The position numbers were made by a program, and so were the translations under genes. DNA of 64,000 nt from Virgibacillus proomii. GTDB lineage: Bacteria > Bacillota > Bacilli > Bacillales > Amphibacillaceae. The notes under the pieces are model-generated. The model did no database searches. It had not been told where the DNA came from and was given only the letters and a program-made list of their open reading frames with translations. Below are positions 53,035 to 62,171 of this stretch, piece after piece. How positions within the stretch are numbered: the stretch's first letter is position 1; the number at the start of each line of letters is the position of its first letter. Where the stretch lies: positions 1,432,149 to 1,496,148 of the forward strand of contig NZ_FUFN01000010.1 of the NCBI RefSeq assembly GCF_900162615.1, in the 5' to 3' direction.

Positions 53035-53072
53035 TTGCACGCAGTTTCTATTAAAAATAATATGGAGGAATT

Positions 53073-55076
53073 ATGATGAGTGAAGAACTAAAAAACATTG
53101 CAGACTTATCAATTAACACCATTCGTACGCTTACGATAGATAGTGTTGAAAAAGCACAGCACGGGCATCCTGGTATGCCAATGGGGGCAGCTCCGATGGC
53201 ATATAGCCTCTGGAAAAATATACTGAATATCAATCCGAAAAATCCGGAATGGTTTAACAGAGATAGATTTGTATTAGCTGCCGGACATGGTTCCATGCTT
53301 CAATATTGTTTACTGCATCTTGCCGGGTTTGAGTTATCCCTAGATGAACTAAAGAACTTTAGACAATTAGAAAGTAAGACTCCAGGACATCCGGAGTACG
53401 GGGTTACACCAGGAGTTGAATTAACAACAGGTCCTCTTGGACAAGGAATACCGGGAAGTGTCGGGTTAGCACTTGCGGAAAGACATCTTGCTGAAACTTA
53501 TAATCGAGAAGGATTTCCAGTTATTGATCACTATACGTATGCCATTTGCGGTGATGGTGATTTAATGGAGGGTGTCTCCTATGAAGCAGCATCACTGGCT
53601 GGACATTTAAAGCTCGGTCGTTTAATCGTATTATATGATTCAAATGACATCAGTTTAGACGGAGAATTGGCCCTGTCTTTTTCAGAGGATATTAAACAGC
53701 GCTTTAAGTCTTGTGGATGGCAATATTTGTTTGTAAAAGATGGTAATGATATAGAAGCCATTGAAAAAGCAATCAATAAAGCGAAGGAGGATGAAACTCG
53801 TCCTACATTGATTGAAATCAAAACGGTCATCGGTTATGGTGCTCCAACCATTCAAGGAAAAAGCGATGCGCATAGTGATCCAATTGGCGCGGAAGAAATT
53901 AAACGTGCAAAAGCCTTTTATAAATGGAATTATGAAGAAGATTTTTATGTGCCGGAAGAAGTATATGACGACTTTGGCAGTATTAAAGAAAATGGCGTTA
54001 AAAAAGAACAAGAATGGAATCAGCTTTTTGAGCGCTATGCAAATGAATATCCGGAGCTTGCAAGTGAGTTAAAACGAATCATTGCTGGAGAACTCCCTGA
54101 AGGTTGGGATCAGAAATTACCAACATTTGAAGTGGGAGAGTCCATAGCAACTCGAGCTTCGGCCAGTAAAGTATTACAAGCATTAGCAAATAATATCCCT
54201 GAACTTGTAGGTGGTTCTGCTGATTTAGATGCTTCTACTAAAACGAGGCTAACAGCATTTGCTAATTTAACAAAGGAAAATTATGCTGGAAGAAATATTT
54301 CCTTTGGGGTACGCGAATTTGCAATGGGTGGCATTGCAAATGGAATGGCTTTACATCATCTAAGACCGTTTGTAAGTACGTTCTTTGTGTTTTCAGATTA
54401 TCTGCGTCCGGCTATTCGATTATCTGCTTTAATGGAGTTGCCTGTTACGTATGTCTTTACTCATGATAGTGTAGCAGTCGGTCAAGATGGTCCTACTCAT
54501 CAGCCTGTTGAGCATTTGGCAGCCTTTCGTGCTATGCCTAATCTTACCGTATTACGTCCGGCAGATGCGAATGAGACAAAAGAAGCTTGGAAAATCGCTG
54601 TGTCACAAAAAAATCAGCCAACGATGCTTGTGTTAGGAAGACAAAATTTGCCTACGCTAGCTGAAACAGCAGAAAAAGCGCAAGAAGGCGTAATAAGAGG
54701 AGCATATATTATTTCGGAGGCAAAAACAACTCCTGTAGGCATTTTAATTGCTGCGGGATCTGAAGTTTCTTTAGCACTTCAAGCACAGAAAAAATTAGCG
54801 GAAGAAGGAATTTATGTCCATGTTGTAAGCATGCCATCTTGGAATCTATTTGATAAGCAGCCGCTTGATTATAAAGAGCAGGTTCTTCCGAAAGAATTAG
54901 ATAAACGTTTATCCATTGAAATGGGATCTAAAGTTGGTTGGCAAGAGTATGTAGGCACTAATGGTGCAGTTATGAGCATTGATTCATTTGGCGTTTCAGG
55001 CCCGGGAGATAAAGTGATTAAAAAGTTTGGCTTTACAGTAGAAAATGTTGTAAAGAACTTCAAGGATCTACTATAG
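53073..55076 (+). CDS. tkt: Transketolase
   Basis: Thiamine-diphosphate enzyme of the pentose phosphate pathway that moves two-carbon units between ketose and aldose phosphates, 667 residues. The family start KAQHGHPGMPMGAAPMAYSLW, the TPP motif GDGDLMEGVSYEAA, and HDSVAVGQDGPTHQPVEHLA are all present. Start at ATG 53073 or 53076 behind GGAGG. It follows the PTS genes by 38 bp, so it probably processes the pentulose phosphate derived from the imported compound; the genome may have another general transketolase. Confidence 0.95.
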   Translation: MMSEELKNIADLSINTIRTLTIDSVEKAQHGHPGMPMGAAPMAYSLWKNILNINPKNPEWFNRDRFVLAAGHGSMLQYCLLHLAGFELSLDELKNFRQLESKTPGHPEYGVTPGVELTTGPLGQGIPGSVGLALAERHLAETYNREGFPVIDHYTYAICGDGDLMEGVSYEAASLAGHLKLGRLIVLYDSNDISLDGELALSFSEDIKQRFKSCGWQYLFVKDGNDIEAIEKAINKAKEDETRPTLIEIKTVIGYGAPTIQGKSDAHSDPIGAEEIKRAKAFYKWNYEEDFYVPEEVYDDFGSIKENGVKKEQEWNQLFERYANEYPELASELKRIIAGELPEGWDQKLPTFEVGESIATRASASKVLQALANNIPELVGGSADLDASTKTRLTAFANLTKENYAGRNISFGVREFAMGGIANGMALHHLRPFVSTFFVFSDYLRPAIRLSALMELPVTYVFTHDSVAVGQDGPTHQPVEHLAAFRAMPNLTVLRPADANETKEAWKIAVSQKNQPTMLVLGRQNLPTLAETAEKAQEGVIRGAYIISEAKTTPVGILIAAGSEVSLALQAQKKLAEEGIYVHVVSMPSWNLFDKQPLDYKEQVLPKELDKRLSIEMGSKVGWQEYVGTNGAVMSIDSFGVSGPGDKVIKKFGFTVENVVKNFKDLL

Positions 55077-55086
55077 AAAGTAGTAA

Positions 55087-55137
55087 ATAAAAAAAGGGTG
55101 TGCCAAAGTTTAAAATTTTTTGGTCACCCTTTTTTGT
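55087..55137 (+). terminator. Terminator of the PTS/transketolase operon
   Basis: AAAAAGGGTG / CACCCTTTTTT outer stem with an inner CCAAA/TTTGG pair. Confidence 0.85.
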
Positions 55138-55349
55138 ACTATACAAAAGTATAAAACTGTAGGCTTTATCCCGCATGTAAGGTGCCGTAAGTTTCCCACT
55201 TCAAGTCCTGAGTTGGTCACAAAGGGGTCTAAGTGGGAGATAACGGCACCTAAATGCCCGATTCGTTCAACTAACATTCCATGTAAAAAGCATTTCACGG
55301 AATGAAGTTTCACTTTATCGTATAAGAAAAACAATAGCTCTTTCTAATG
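55135..55349 (+). repeat. Family B repeat split by family C (B4 + C4)
   Basis: B starts near 55135 and is interrupted at TTTAT (55165-55169) by C4 (55170-55313), with TTTAT repeated at 55314-55318. C4 carries GGTGCCGT/ACGGCACC, TCCCACTT/AAGTGGGA and CATTCCATG/CACGGAATG stems. The B tail is truncated before its hairpin. Confidence 0.8.
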
Positions 55350-55393
55350 TTGTACGTCGCTAGCAAGTGCTGAAGCTGTAAAAATAGAGATGA

Positions 55394-56020
55394 CTATACC
55401 TCTTTATTCCAAAATGGTAAAAATAGTTTTATGCCTCGTCTATTAAAAGGAATACATTTGCTGTCTGCGATCAGATGGCTAATATAACCGATTACACAAG
55501 TATAATAGGCTCCTTCGATCTTCATAGATTGTTGGAATTGAAAGGCAATATAACCAAAGAAAATAAGACCGACAATGGAGTGCGTATAAGTGCGGTGAGG
55601 AACAAAAGAAGCAATAATGATATAAATTCCCACAAGGCTAAGCCAAACCTCACCGAATGAAACCCCCGCTGCTAATATACCAATTCCGGTAATGGTTAAC
55701 ATATGCTTTCGTTTAATGGATAGAGATAAGGAAAGTAAAGCGAATCCAATACCAATTCCTATCCAATCTCGATAATCGACTCCTTTATACAAACTATAGA
55801 TGATAAGCAAGATACCGACTACTTGAGTGACGGCTCGTAAAATTTTATGGGATAGGGTTATTTTTCCCCGTAATTTGCCATCAATATCTAAATCAGGAAT
55901 TAAAGCTGATGTCGCTCCTAAACTAATCAGCAAAACAGTTTCTGAAGGAGAGCTTTGTAAATTGTTTGCGACGATAAATCCGGTTACTGTACCAATTGCT
56001 GCATGCACTGTTCCATTCAC
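55394..56020 (-). CDS. YdjM-like membrane-bound metal-dependent hydrolase (DUF457)
   Basis: 208 residues with about five membrane helices. An N-terminal TVHAAIG and DLDIDG, PHRTYTHSIVG in the middle and GYISHLIADS near the end hold the His/Asp residues typical of YdjM/DUF457 proteins. The family is called a metal-dependent hydrolase by motif, and the physiological role is unknown; E. coli YdjM is LexA-controlled. GTG start behind AAGGGGGG. Single gene. Confidence 0.85.
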   Translation of the reverse strand: MNGTVHAAIGTVTGFIVANNLQSSPSETVLLISLGATSALIPDLDIDGKLRGKITLSHKILRAVTQVVGILLIIYSLYKGVDYRDWIGIGIGFALLSLSLSIKRKHMLTITGIGILAAGVSFGEVWLSLVGIYIIIASFVPHRTYTHSIVGLIFFGYIAFQFQQSMKIEGAYYTCVIGYISHLIADSKCIPFNRRGIKLFLPFWNKEV

Positions 56021-56289
56021 TACGGAACCCCCCCTTAATTTAAAGAGAATATGTACTTAGCTATTAAAAAATAGCTAGTACTCCTATTTTACAGCAAAAT
56101 AGAGTTCTGTTTAACAAAAACGGGCTAAGATCTTTAAAGCGTAGCACGATATAGAGATCCTTTTCTTAAATCGATACCTACTTTGTTACAGTAAATTCAA
56201 ATATAAATAAAAAATTAGTACCAGATACTATAACTATATGTTAAAATGTAGTCGTAAAACAAAAACATCAACGCAGAAGGAGATTAACT

Positions 56290-56889
56290 ATGGTGTATCA
56301 TTTTTGTGCGTATGCATTAAAAATAATTTTAAGTGTATTTGGGAAAGTTAAGGTTTATCAAAAAGAAAATGCTGATTTATCAGGGGGCTTTGTAATTGCT
56401 TGTACACATACAGGATGGGTAGATATATTGTGGCTTGGGGTTTGTATGCTGCCAACTAAAATACATTATATGGCAAAAAAGGAGCTTTTTCAGTCACGTT
56501 TCTTAAGATGGTTGATGGAAAAATTAAATGCATTTCCTGTTGATAGAGAAAATCCAGGACCAAGTGCGATCAAAATACCGAGGCGTTTGTTGAAAGAAGG
56601 TAAGGTTGTAGGTATTTTTCCAAGTGGGACAAGAACAAGTGAAGAGGTGCCATTAAAAAGAGGCGCTATTACAATTGCCAGCTACGCAAAGGTTCCAATT
56701 GTACCAGTTGCTTATCAAGGACCCAATAATTTTAAAGATCTTTTTAAACGGATGAAACCGCAGATTATTTTTGGCGAGCCAATTTATTTATCCGAGCAAT
56801 TACCACCAAAACAAGGAATGGAAGCAATGATGAAGCAACTTGAAAAATCATTAATAAGCCTGCAGAAACAACTGCAAGATAGGAAGTAA
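56290..56889 (+). CDS. plsC: 1-acyl-sn-glycerol-3-phosphate acyltransferase
   Basis: 199 residues. Converts lysophosphatidic acid to phosphatidic acid at the membrane. The catalytic HX4D is HTGWVD, and the second substrate motif FPSGTRTSE is a variant of FPEGTRS. An N-terminal hydrophobic segment anchors it. The start follows AGAAGGAG. Given the Glu-to-Ser change in block III, activity on lysophosphatidic acid is likely but not certain. Confidence 0.9.
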   Translation: MVYHFCAYALKIILSVFGKVKVYQKENADLSGGFVIACTHTGWVDILWLGVCMLPTKIHYMAKKELFQSRFLRWLMEKLNAFPVDRENPGPSAIKIPRRLLKEGKVVGIFPSGTRTSEEVPLKRGAITIASYAKVPIVPVAYQGPNNFKDLFKRMKPQIIFGEPIYLSEQLPPKQGMEAMMKQLEKSLISLQKQLQDRK

Positions 56890-57026
56890 ATGTTTCTAAT
56901 GGATTCAAATAACTTTATAACTTCACCTATGGAACGCTTTCGCCTATGATAGAAATAGGTTTTTCATACATTAAGAATCATAGAAATAGCTATGTAAAAG
57001 TGTGATAAAACAATTCGCCTGCGCAG

Positions 57027-57148
57027 TGGCTTGGCGAAGTCCTAGTTTTCTTTAAACTATAGGAAAGTATAAAACTTTAGGCTTTATCGTATAAGAAAAG
57101 CTATAGCTTTCGACATAAAGACTAGGCGAACAAGCCAAGTTTTTCTAA
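57027..57148 (+). repeat. Family B repeats in tandem (partial tail, then full copy B5)
   Basis: A B tail fragment (GGCTTGGCGAAGTCCTAG, 57029-57046) is followed by full B5 (57055-57148), which lacks a C insertion and so shows the empty target GGCTTTATCGTATAAG. Confidence 0.75.
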
Positions 57149-57393
57149 CACTATAGGAAAGTGTAAAATTTTATGGTTTATCCCGCATGTAAGGTGCCGT
57201 AAGACTCCCACTTCAAAATCTTAAGTTGATACAAAAGGTCTAAGTGGGAGAAAACGGCACCTAAATGCCCGATTCGTTTAACTAACAATCAGTAGGAGAT
57301 GGAAGAAAACTCCTACTGAATGAAGTTTCACTTTATAGTATAAGAAAAACTATGGCTTTCGCTAAAGACTAGGCGATAAGCCAGTTTTTCTAA
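57149..57393 (+). repeat. Family B repeat split by family C (B6 + C5)
   Basis: B6 starts CACTATAGG right after B5. C5 (57182-57331) lies between TTTAT at 57177-57181 and 57332-57336. Its third hairpin is CAGTAGGAG / CTCCTACTG, unlike C3 and C4. The B6 tail hairpin ends 22 bases before the MFS gene. Confidence 0.85.
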
Positions 57394-57415
57394 AAAATTT
57401 TTTATTGGTGATTTC

Positions 57416-58771
57416 ATGTCAGTTTTAAAGCAGAAACGTTGGTTGTTTATTATTACTATTGGATTAGGAACTTTATTAAATCCATTGAATTCATCTATGA
57501 TTGCAGTTGCAGTGACACGTCTTCAGGATGATTTTACATTGTCTTTTGTGAATGCATCATGGCTTATTTCTATCTTCTATTTAGCAAGTGCAGCTGGTCA
57601 GCCTGTTATGGGGAAGCTGAGTGACATGTTTGGTTCAAAACGATTATTTATGACCGGATTAGCGCTTGTTGCTTTTGCGTCGCTGTTAGCACCTTTTTCA
57701 CCAAACTTTCCATTTCTATTAGCATGCCGGGCATTGCAGGCAATTGGCAGCTCCACGCTGTTCCCAAGCGGGATGAGTATGATTCGGACACATATTACAA
57801 AAGGTCAAGGGCAAGCACTTGCTATGTTGTCTATATTTGCTTCCACATCAGCAGCTTTTGGCCCGTCGGTCGGTGGTTTTTTAATTGATTCATGGGATTG
57901 GCAAGCTATCTTTTTCGTTAATTTTCCATTTATTATTTTATCCTTTGTATTAGCTATTTTTGTTTTACCAACGACAAAAGAAAAAAATACGAGCATGAAG
58001 CAAATTGATTTCACAGGGATTTTTTTATTTACGGTGTCTGTGACGAGCTTAATTTTATTTTTGCTCTCGTTTGAAGAAGGGAATATTCGCTGGTGGGCGT
58101 TCGTTGTTTTTCTCGTGACTGCGCTTAGTTTTTATAAATTTGAAGAAAAGCGATTTGCTCCGTTTATGGACATTCATCGTTTAAAGAAAAACCCAAACGT
58201 AACGATGATTTATATTCAATTTATGAGTATCAATTTGATATATTATTGCTACTTTTTTGGGTTCCCTATTTTTCTCCAGCAAGCATTGACATATAGTGAA
58301 GCACAGTCAGGAATTATTATGCTGGCTTTAGCGGGATTTGGAGTTATTATCGCTCCGTTCGCAGGTCGAATGATAGATATGCTTGGTTCAAAGTTACCTG
58401 CAGTTGTTGGCGTAGGGTTACTTTTAATCGGGACCGGATTATTATTAACGTATCATGAAACTTCTTCATTAAGTTGGTTACTTGTGATTATGAGTGTTTT
58501 AGGAGCTAGTAATGGGTTTAACAATATTTCCATGCAGACAGCATTATATGAAAATGTTAAGAAGGAAGATACGGGACAAGCTTCCGGTTTATTTCAAACG
58601 AGCAGATATATGGGAGCTATCCTTTCTTCCAGTTTGCTTGGTCTAACTTTTAATCAACAAGTAAGTCATGATAATTTACATCTTGTTGCGATGATTTGTC
58701 TGGCTTTCTCCGTTTTGGTGTTTGGGATGGCACTGAAACTTCCTGGCAAGCTTAAAGGTAATCGGGAATAA
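57416..58771 (+). CDS. MFS drug/H+ antiporter (DHA2-like)
   Basis: 451 residues of the major facilitator superfamily with 12-14 helices. N-terminal LNPLNSSMIAVAVTRLQDDF and WLISIFYLASAAGQPVMGKLSDMFGSKRLF (loop 2-3 motif) plus GPSVGGFLIDSWDWQAIFFVNFP (motif C region) are typical of EmrB/QacA-like exporters. The substrate is unknown. The ribosome site (TGGTGATTTC) is weak and lies right after a family B terminator-like hairpin. An inverted family C copy begins inside its stop codon. Confidence 0.88.
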   Translation: MSVLKQKRWLFIITIGLGTLLNPLNSSMIAVAVTRLQDDFTLSFVNASWLISIFYLASAAGQPVMGKLSDMFGSKRLFMTGLALVAFASLLAPFSPNFPFLLACRALQAIGSSTLFPSGMSMIRTHITKGQGQALAMLSIFASTSAAFGPSVGGFLIDSWDWQAIFFVNFPFIILSFVLAIFVLPTTKEKNTSMKQIDFTGIFLFTVSVTSLILFLLSFEEGNIRWWAFVVFLVTALSFYKFEEKRFAPFMDIHRLKKNPNVTMIYIQFMSINLIYYCYFFGFPIFLQQALTYSEAQSGIIMLALAGFGVIIAPFAGRMIDMLGSKLPAVVGVGLLLIGTGLLLTYHETSSLSWLLVIMSVLGASNGFNNISMQTALYENVKKEDTGQASGLFQTSRYMGAILSSSLLGLTFNQQVSHDNLHLVAMICLAFSVLVFGMALKLPGKLKGNRE

Positions 58772-58772
58772 A

Positions 58773-58914
58773 GTGAAACTACAATCAGTGGGGATTTTCT
58801 TTTATCCCCCACTGATGGTTAAAGTGAACAGAATCGGGCATTTGACTTGCAGTTGAATCCTCTACTGGGTGTAGCGTGGAGAGGAGCAGGTCTTACTGCC
58901 CAGTTATGTACGGG
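58773..58914 (-). repeat. Family C repeat in inverted orientation (copy C6)
   Basis: Flanked by ATAAA at 58768-58772 and 58915-58919 (TTTAT on the other strand). Its third hairpin has the stem ATCAGTGGGG / CCCCACTGAT. The element begins immediately after the MFS stop codon, which is part of the left 5-mer. Confidence 0.85.
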
Positions 58915-58983
58915 ATAAATGTGGTACAATCCTTCCGTTGTTTCTTGTAAGGGTTATAGGTCATAGCCTACTCCTTGATTAAA

Positions 58984-59030
58984 ATAAAAGCAGCTTAGAA
59001 ATTTCTCCATATCTAAGCTGCTTTTATCTC
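58984..59030 (+). terminator. Terminator-like hairpin
   Basis: AAAAGCAGCTTAG / CTAAGCTGCTTTT stem followed by ATCTCTCC; probably serves the MFS gene across the C6 insertion. Confidence 0.8.
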
Positions 59031-59219
59031 TCCTGTTTAGATAGATTTCTTGGTATTCCTTTAAGCTGGGGTAAACTTCGGTTTTCTTAAAAGTCCACAT
59101 TGACCTCTTACGTCACCGCCTTTTCTTTATCCTTTCTACGTTGTAGAGCTTCCACCATGACTTATTTTTTAAAAAAGATATCTACATCTACCATGTAAAC
59201 GGCGGCTATCGTTCCCCTA

Positions 59220-59356
59220 GATAACAAAGAAAACTAGGGAAGACCTAGTTACACTGATATAACTTAGGTTCTGCATTAAATTAACTTTAGCTAGAATTTT
59301 ATCCAGTTTAACTATAAATAAATGATATGGAATCATTTTACCGGACTTTTTGATTA
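59220..59356 (+). repeat. Family A repeat, right-end fragment (copy A5)
   Basis: GCTAGAATTTTATCCAGTTTAAC and CCGGACTTTTTGA match the right end of other A copies. The end of the element overlaps the last codons of the LysR gene. Confidence 0.55.
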
Positions 59357-60255
59357 CACACTTCAACATGTTCGCATTGCTTTTTTTCCTGAAACAGTTT
59401 TATAAATCGTTTCGCACTTTTAGGTAAGTAACGATCCTTTAGCCAAACTAGCGCTGATTTAGAAATAAACGTATGGCCTTTAATCGGAAGTTGTTTTAAT
59501 CCACTAAAGTGATGTCGATAAAGTGTGGACTCAGGAATAATCGTTGCTCCAACTTCTTCACTAACTAACTGAAGTATCATATCAACATCCGGACATTCGC
59601 AAACAATTTTTGGAGTTAACTTGTATTTATAAAACTGCTCCAAAATCAATTCATATTGTCCGATACCACTTATCCGATGCAGCAATAATAATGGCAGCTG
59701 ACTCAGCTGCTTCATGGTTATGCTTTCAAAAGACCCTAACCAGCTTTCCGGAATTACAGCTACATAGTTTTCATCTGGAAGGGGATGAATCGAAAACTTA
59801 TCCATGTTAATAGGCAGGCGAATGATAGCTACATCAATTTCTCTATGAATTAATTGTTCTGCAAGAAGCGAAGAATCACCCTCTTTTAAATGAAAATGAA
59901 CGTTAGGATATTTTTTTTGAAAAGCTTTCAGTTGCTTCGGTATATGATTGAAGCATGTCTTTACACAACCGATGGATAATGTACCCTTTATCCCGGAACC
60001 AGTGTCTTTTACTTCTGTAATCGCCTCTTCAAGATATTGAAAAAGGATGTCCGTTTTTCCATAAAGGATGTTTCCAGCTTCTGTTAGTTCCATTTTTCTT
60101 CCATTACGCTCCATCAGCCTTACCCCTAATTCCTCTTCTAATTCTTTAAGACTTTGACTTAAGGGTGGTTGAGCCATATGGAGCTTTTGTGCAGCACGGG
60201 TAATTTGCCCTTCCTTAGCGATCGTCTGAAAGTAACGCAATTGCCTTAAATTCAT
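59338..60255 (-). CDS. LysR-family regulator of the hpa genes
   Basis: 305 residues. The N-terminal helix-turn-helix (about 1-60: MNLRQLRYFQTIAKEGQITRAAQKLHMAQPPLSQSLKELEEELG) is followed by a LysR substrate-binding domain. It is divergent from hpaB with a 244-bp gap, the usual layout for a LysR activator of an aromatic degradation operon. The last five or six residues (CNQKVR) are encoded by the end of a family A repeat, so the C-terminus was probably changed by the insertion. Ribosome site AGGAGG. Confidence 0.9.
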   Translation of the reverse strand: MNLRQLRYFQTIAKEGQITRAAQKLHMAQPPLSQSLKELEEELGVRLMERNGRKMELTEAGNILYGKTDILFQYLEEAITEVKDTGSGIKGTLSIGCVKTCFNHIPKQLKAFQKKYPNVHFHLKEGDSSLLAEQLIHREIDVAIIRLPINMDKFSIHPLPDENYVAVIPESWLGSFESITMKQLSQLPLLLLHRISGIGQYELILEQFYKYKLTPKIVCECPDVDMILQLVSEEVGATIIPESTLYRHHFSGLKQLPIKGHTFISKSALVWLKDRYLPKSAKRFIKLFQEKKQCEHVEVCNQKVR

Positions 60256-60374
60256 TCCATACCTCCTGTTTTTGAAAGCTTTTTTGTAGATTTATATATG
60301 ATAGCAATATATCTAAGTTAAAAGTATATAATTTTCATATCGATTATTAATGAAATAGATATTATTAATATAGT

Positions 60375-60412
60375 AATAATTATGGTATTATTCAAATTAA
60401 AAGTATTATTCA
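60375..60412. promoter_or_regulatory. Candidate LysR operator in the hpa divergent region
   Basis: AATAAT-N6-ATTATT (60375-60392) is an inverted repeat of LysR-box spacing. GTATTATTCA occurs twice, 18 bases apart (60385-60394 and 60403-60412). The region is very AT-rich, so chance is possible. Confidence 0.35.
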
Positions 60413-60462
60413 GATAATAGGGAGGGAATAATACCAAATATAACGTATGCGAAGGATGTTGT

Positions 60463-60476
60463 TGTTAGCGCTTACG
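60463..60476 (+). promoter_or_regulatory. Weak cre-like site ahead of hpaB
   Basis: TGTTAGCGCTTACG matches cre at 10 of the 12 fixed or semi-fixed positions plus the central CG, 24 bases before hpaB. Confidence 0.3.
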
Positions 60477-60499
60477 AAATAAATGAGGGAGGGAAATAT

Positions 60500-61966
60500 A
60501 TGCCGGCTAAAACAGGGCAACAATATATTGATCGTTTAAAGAAAGCAAAAAATAATGTTTATATTCATGGAGAACGTGTTGATGATGTGACAGAACATCC
60601 AGCTTTTAAAAATGTGATTCAATCCATGGCAAGATTATATGATATGCAGTATGAAAAACCAGAGAAAATGTTATATACGTCACCAACAACCGGTGATCCA
60701 ATCGGAAAAACATTTATGGTTCCGTCAACGGTTGAAGATTTGATAGAACGCCGGGAAGCGATTATGGATTGGCAATGTTTTACAAAAGGATTAATGGGCA
60801 GATCTCCTGATTACTTGAATGCAGATGTGATGGCGATGGGGCAGGCTAGTGAATTTTTTGCTGAAGGAGATCCGATGTTTGCAGAAAATGCGAGAAACTA
60901 CGCGGAATTTGCTAGAGAAAATGATATTAGTTTAACTCATACACTAATTCATCCACAAGTAAACCGGGCGAAAATTCAGGCGGAACAAAAAGATGCGAAT
61001 GTCGCCTTGCATGTTGTGGAAAAGAACGATAATGGTGTCATTGTTGATGGGATTCGGCTACTTGCAACACAGGGAGCCATCACAGATGAGATTTTAGTAT
61101 TTCCTTCAACTGTCAAAAAATCTGGAGAGCTTGACGATCCCTTTTCCTTAGCATTTGCCTTGCCGAATAATACACCGGGATTAAGGTTTTTAAGTCGGGA
61201 AGCTTTTATATTTGGCAGTAATAAATATGATCATCCATTAAGCGCTTCTTTTGAAGAAGGGGATGCGATTGTAGCATTTGATCATGTGTTAGTTCCATGG
61301 GATCGAATCTTTGTATTGGAAAATTCGTCCATTTGTAATCGGGCTTTTATAGAAACCAATGCCGTCGTTCATATGACACATCAAGTGGTAGTAAAAGATA
61401 TCGCCAAAACAGAATTTTTACTTGGTGTCGTACTCACACTGATGGATTCCATTGGAATTGATGGCTTTCAACATGTAAAGGATAAAGGAACCGAAATTAT
61501 GCTGACATTGGAGACGATGAAGTCTCATCTGTTTCGCGCAGAGCATAATGCCAAAATAGATAAGTGGGGGATGATGACTCCTGACTTTACTGCGTTAGAT
61601 GCTGCTAGAAACTGGTTTCCACGTGTATATCCAAGAATGGCTGAAATTGTTAGGATCCTCGGAGCTTCAGGATTAATGGGAATTCCAACCTATAAAGACT
61701 TTGAAAATGAAGAGATTGGCCCCATTTTGCACCGTGCCATGCAAGGGAAGAATGTGGAAGGATACGAACGTGTACAAATTTTTCGTTTAGCATGGGATTT
61801 AACGATGAGTGCATTTGGCGCAAGACAGACACATTATGAATATTACTTCTTTGGTGATCCTATTAAAATGGGAATGGCTTATTTTGATAAATATGATAAA
61901 GAAACATATAAAGCCCAAGTGCGAGAGTTTTTAAGCAGCCAAAAAATCGATACGTTAACACTTTAG
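60500..61966 (+). CDS. hpaB: 4-hydroxyphenylacetate 3-monooxygenase, oxygenase component
   Basis: FADH2-dependent aromatic hydroxylase that converts 4-hydroxyphenylacetate to 3,4-dihydroxyphenylacetate, 488 residues. HpaB-family features include KTGQQYIDRLKKAKNNVYIHGERVDDV at the start, LTHTLIHPQVNR, and FEEGDAIVAFDHVLVPWDRIF in the flavin region. Reduced flavin would come from HpaC, encoded next. It starts behind GAGGGAGGG and is divergent from a LysR regulator. Close relatives hydroxylate chlorophenols, so the true substrate could differ. Confidence 0.92.
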   Translation: MPAKTGQQYIDRLKKAKNNVYIHGERVDDVTEHPAFKNVIQSMARLYDMQYEKPEKMLYTSPTTGDPIGKTFMVPSTVEDLIERREAIMDWQCFTKGLMGRSPDYLNADVMAMGQASEFFAEGDPMFAENARNYAEFARENDISLTHTLIHPQVNRAKIQAEQKDANVALHVVEKNDNGVIVDGIRLLATQGAITDEILVFPSTVKKSGELDDPFSLAFALPNNTPGLRFLSREAFIFGSNKYDHPLSASFEEGDAIVAFDHVLVPWDRIFVLENSSICNRAFIETNAVVHMTHQVVVKDIAKTEFLLGVVLTLMDSIGIDGFQHVKDKGTEIMLTLETMKSHLFRAEHNAKIDKWGMMTPDFTALDAARNWFPRVYPRMAEIVRILGASGLMGIPTYKDFENEEIGPILHRAMQGKNVEGYERVQIFRLAWDLTMSAFGARQTHYEYYFFGDPIKMGMAYFDKYDKETYKAQVREFLSSQKIDTLTL

Positions 61967-62171
61967 TTTTAAAAGAAGATTACTGATAGAAGGAAAGGAG
62001 CTTAATCACCTGTCATTATTGTCTTATACGGAAGGATAAAAAGCAGAATTTCGAGACTTTGCTGCGTCATTTTACTGATTTTCGAATACCTTCTTATTAA
62101 AAGTATAGAAAGTAAAGATAACAAAATGATCATGAAGCTTCTCAAAAGTAGATAAAAAGGAGGGTATAGAC

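Noticed and set aside
53812..54072. Open frame inside the transketolase gene
   Set aside because: Alternative-frame shadow of a clearly coding gene.
55120..55305. Open frame within the B/C repeat composite
   Set aside because: Lies wholly in a non-coding repeat and is not kept in other copies.
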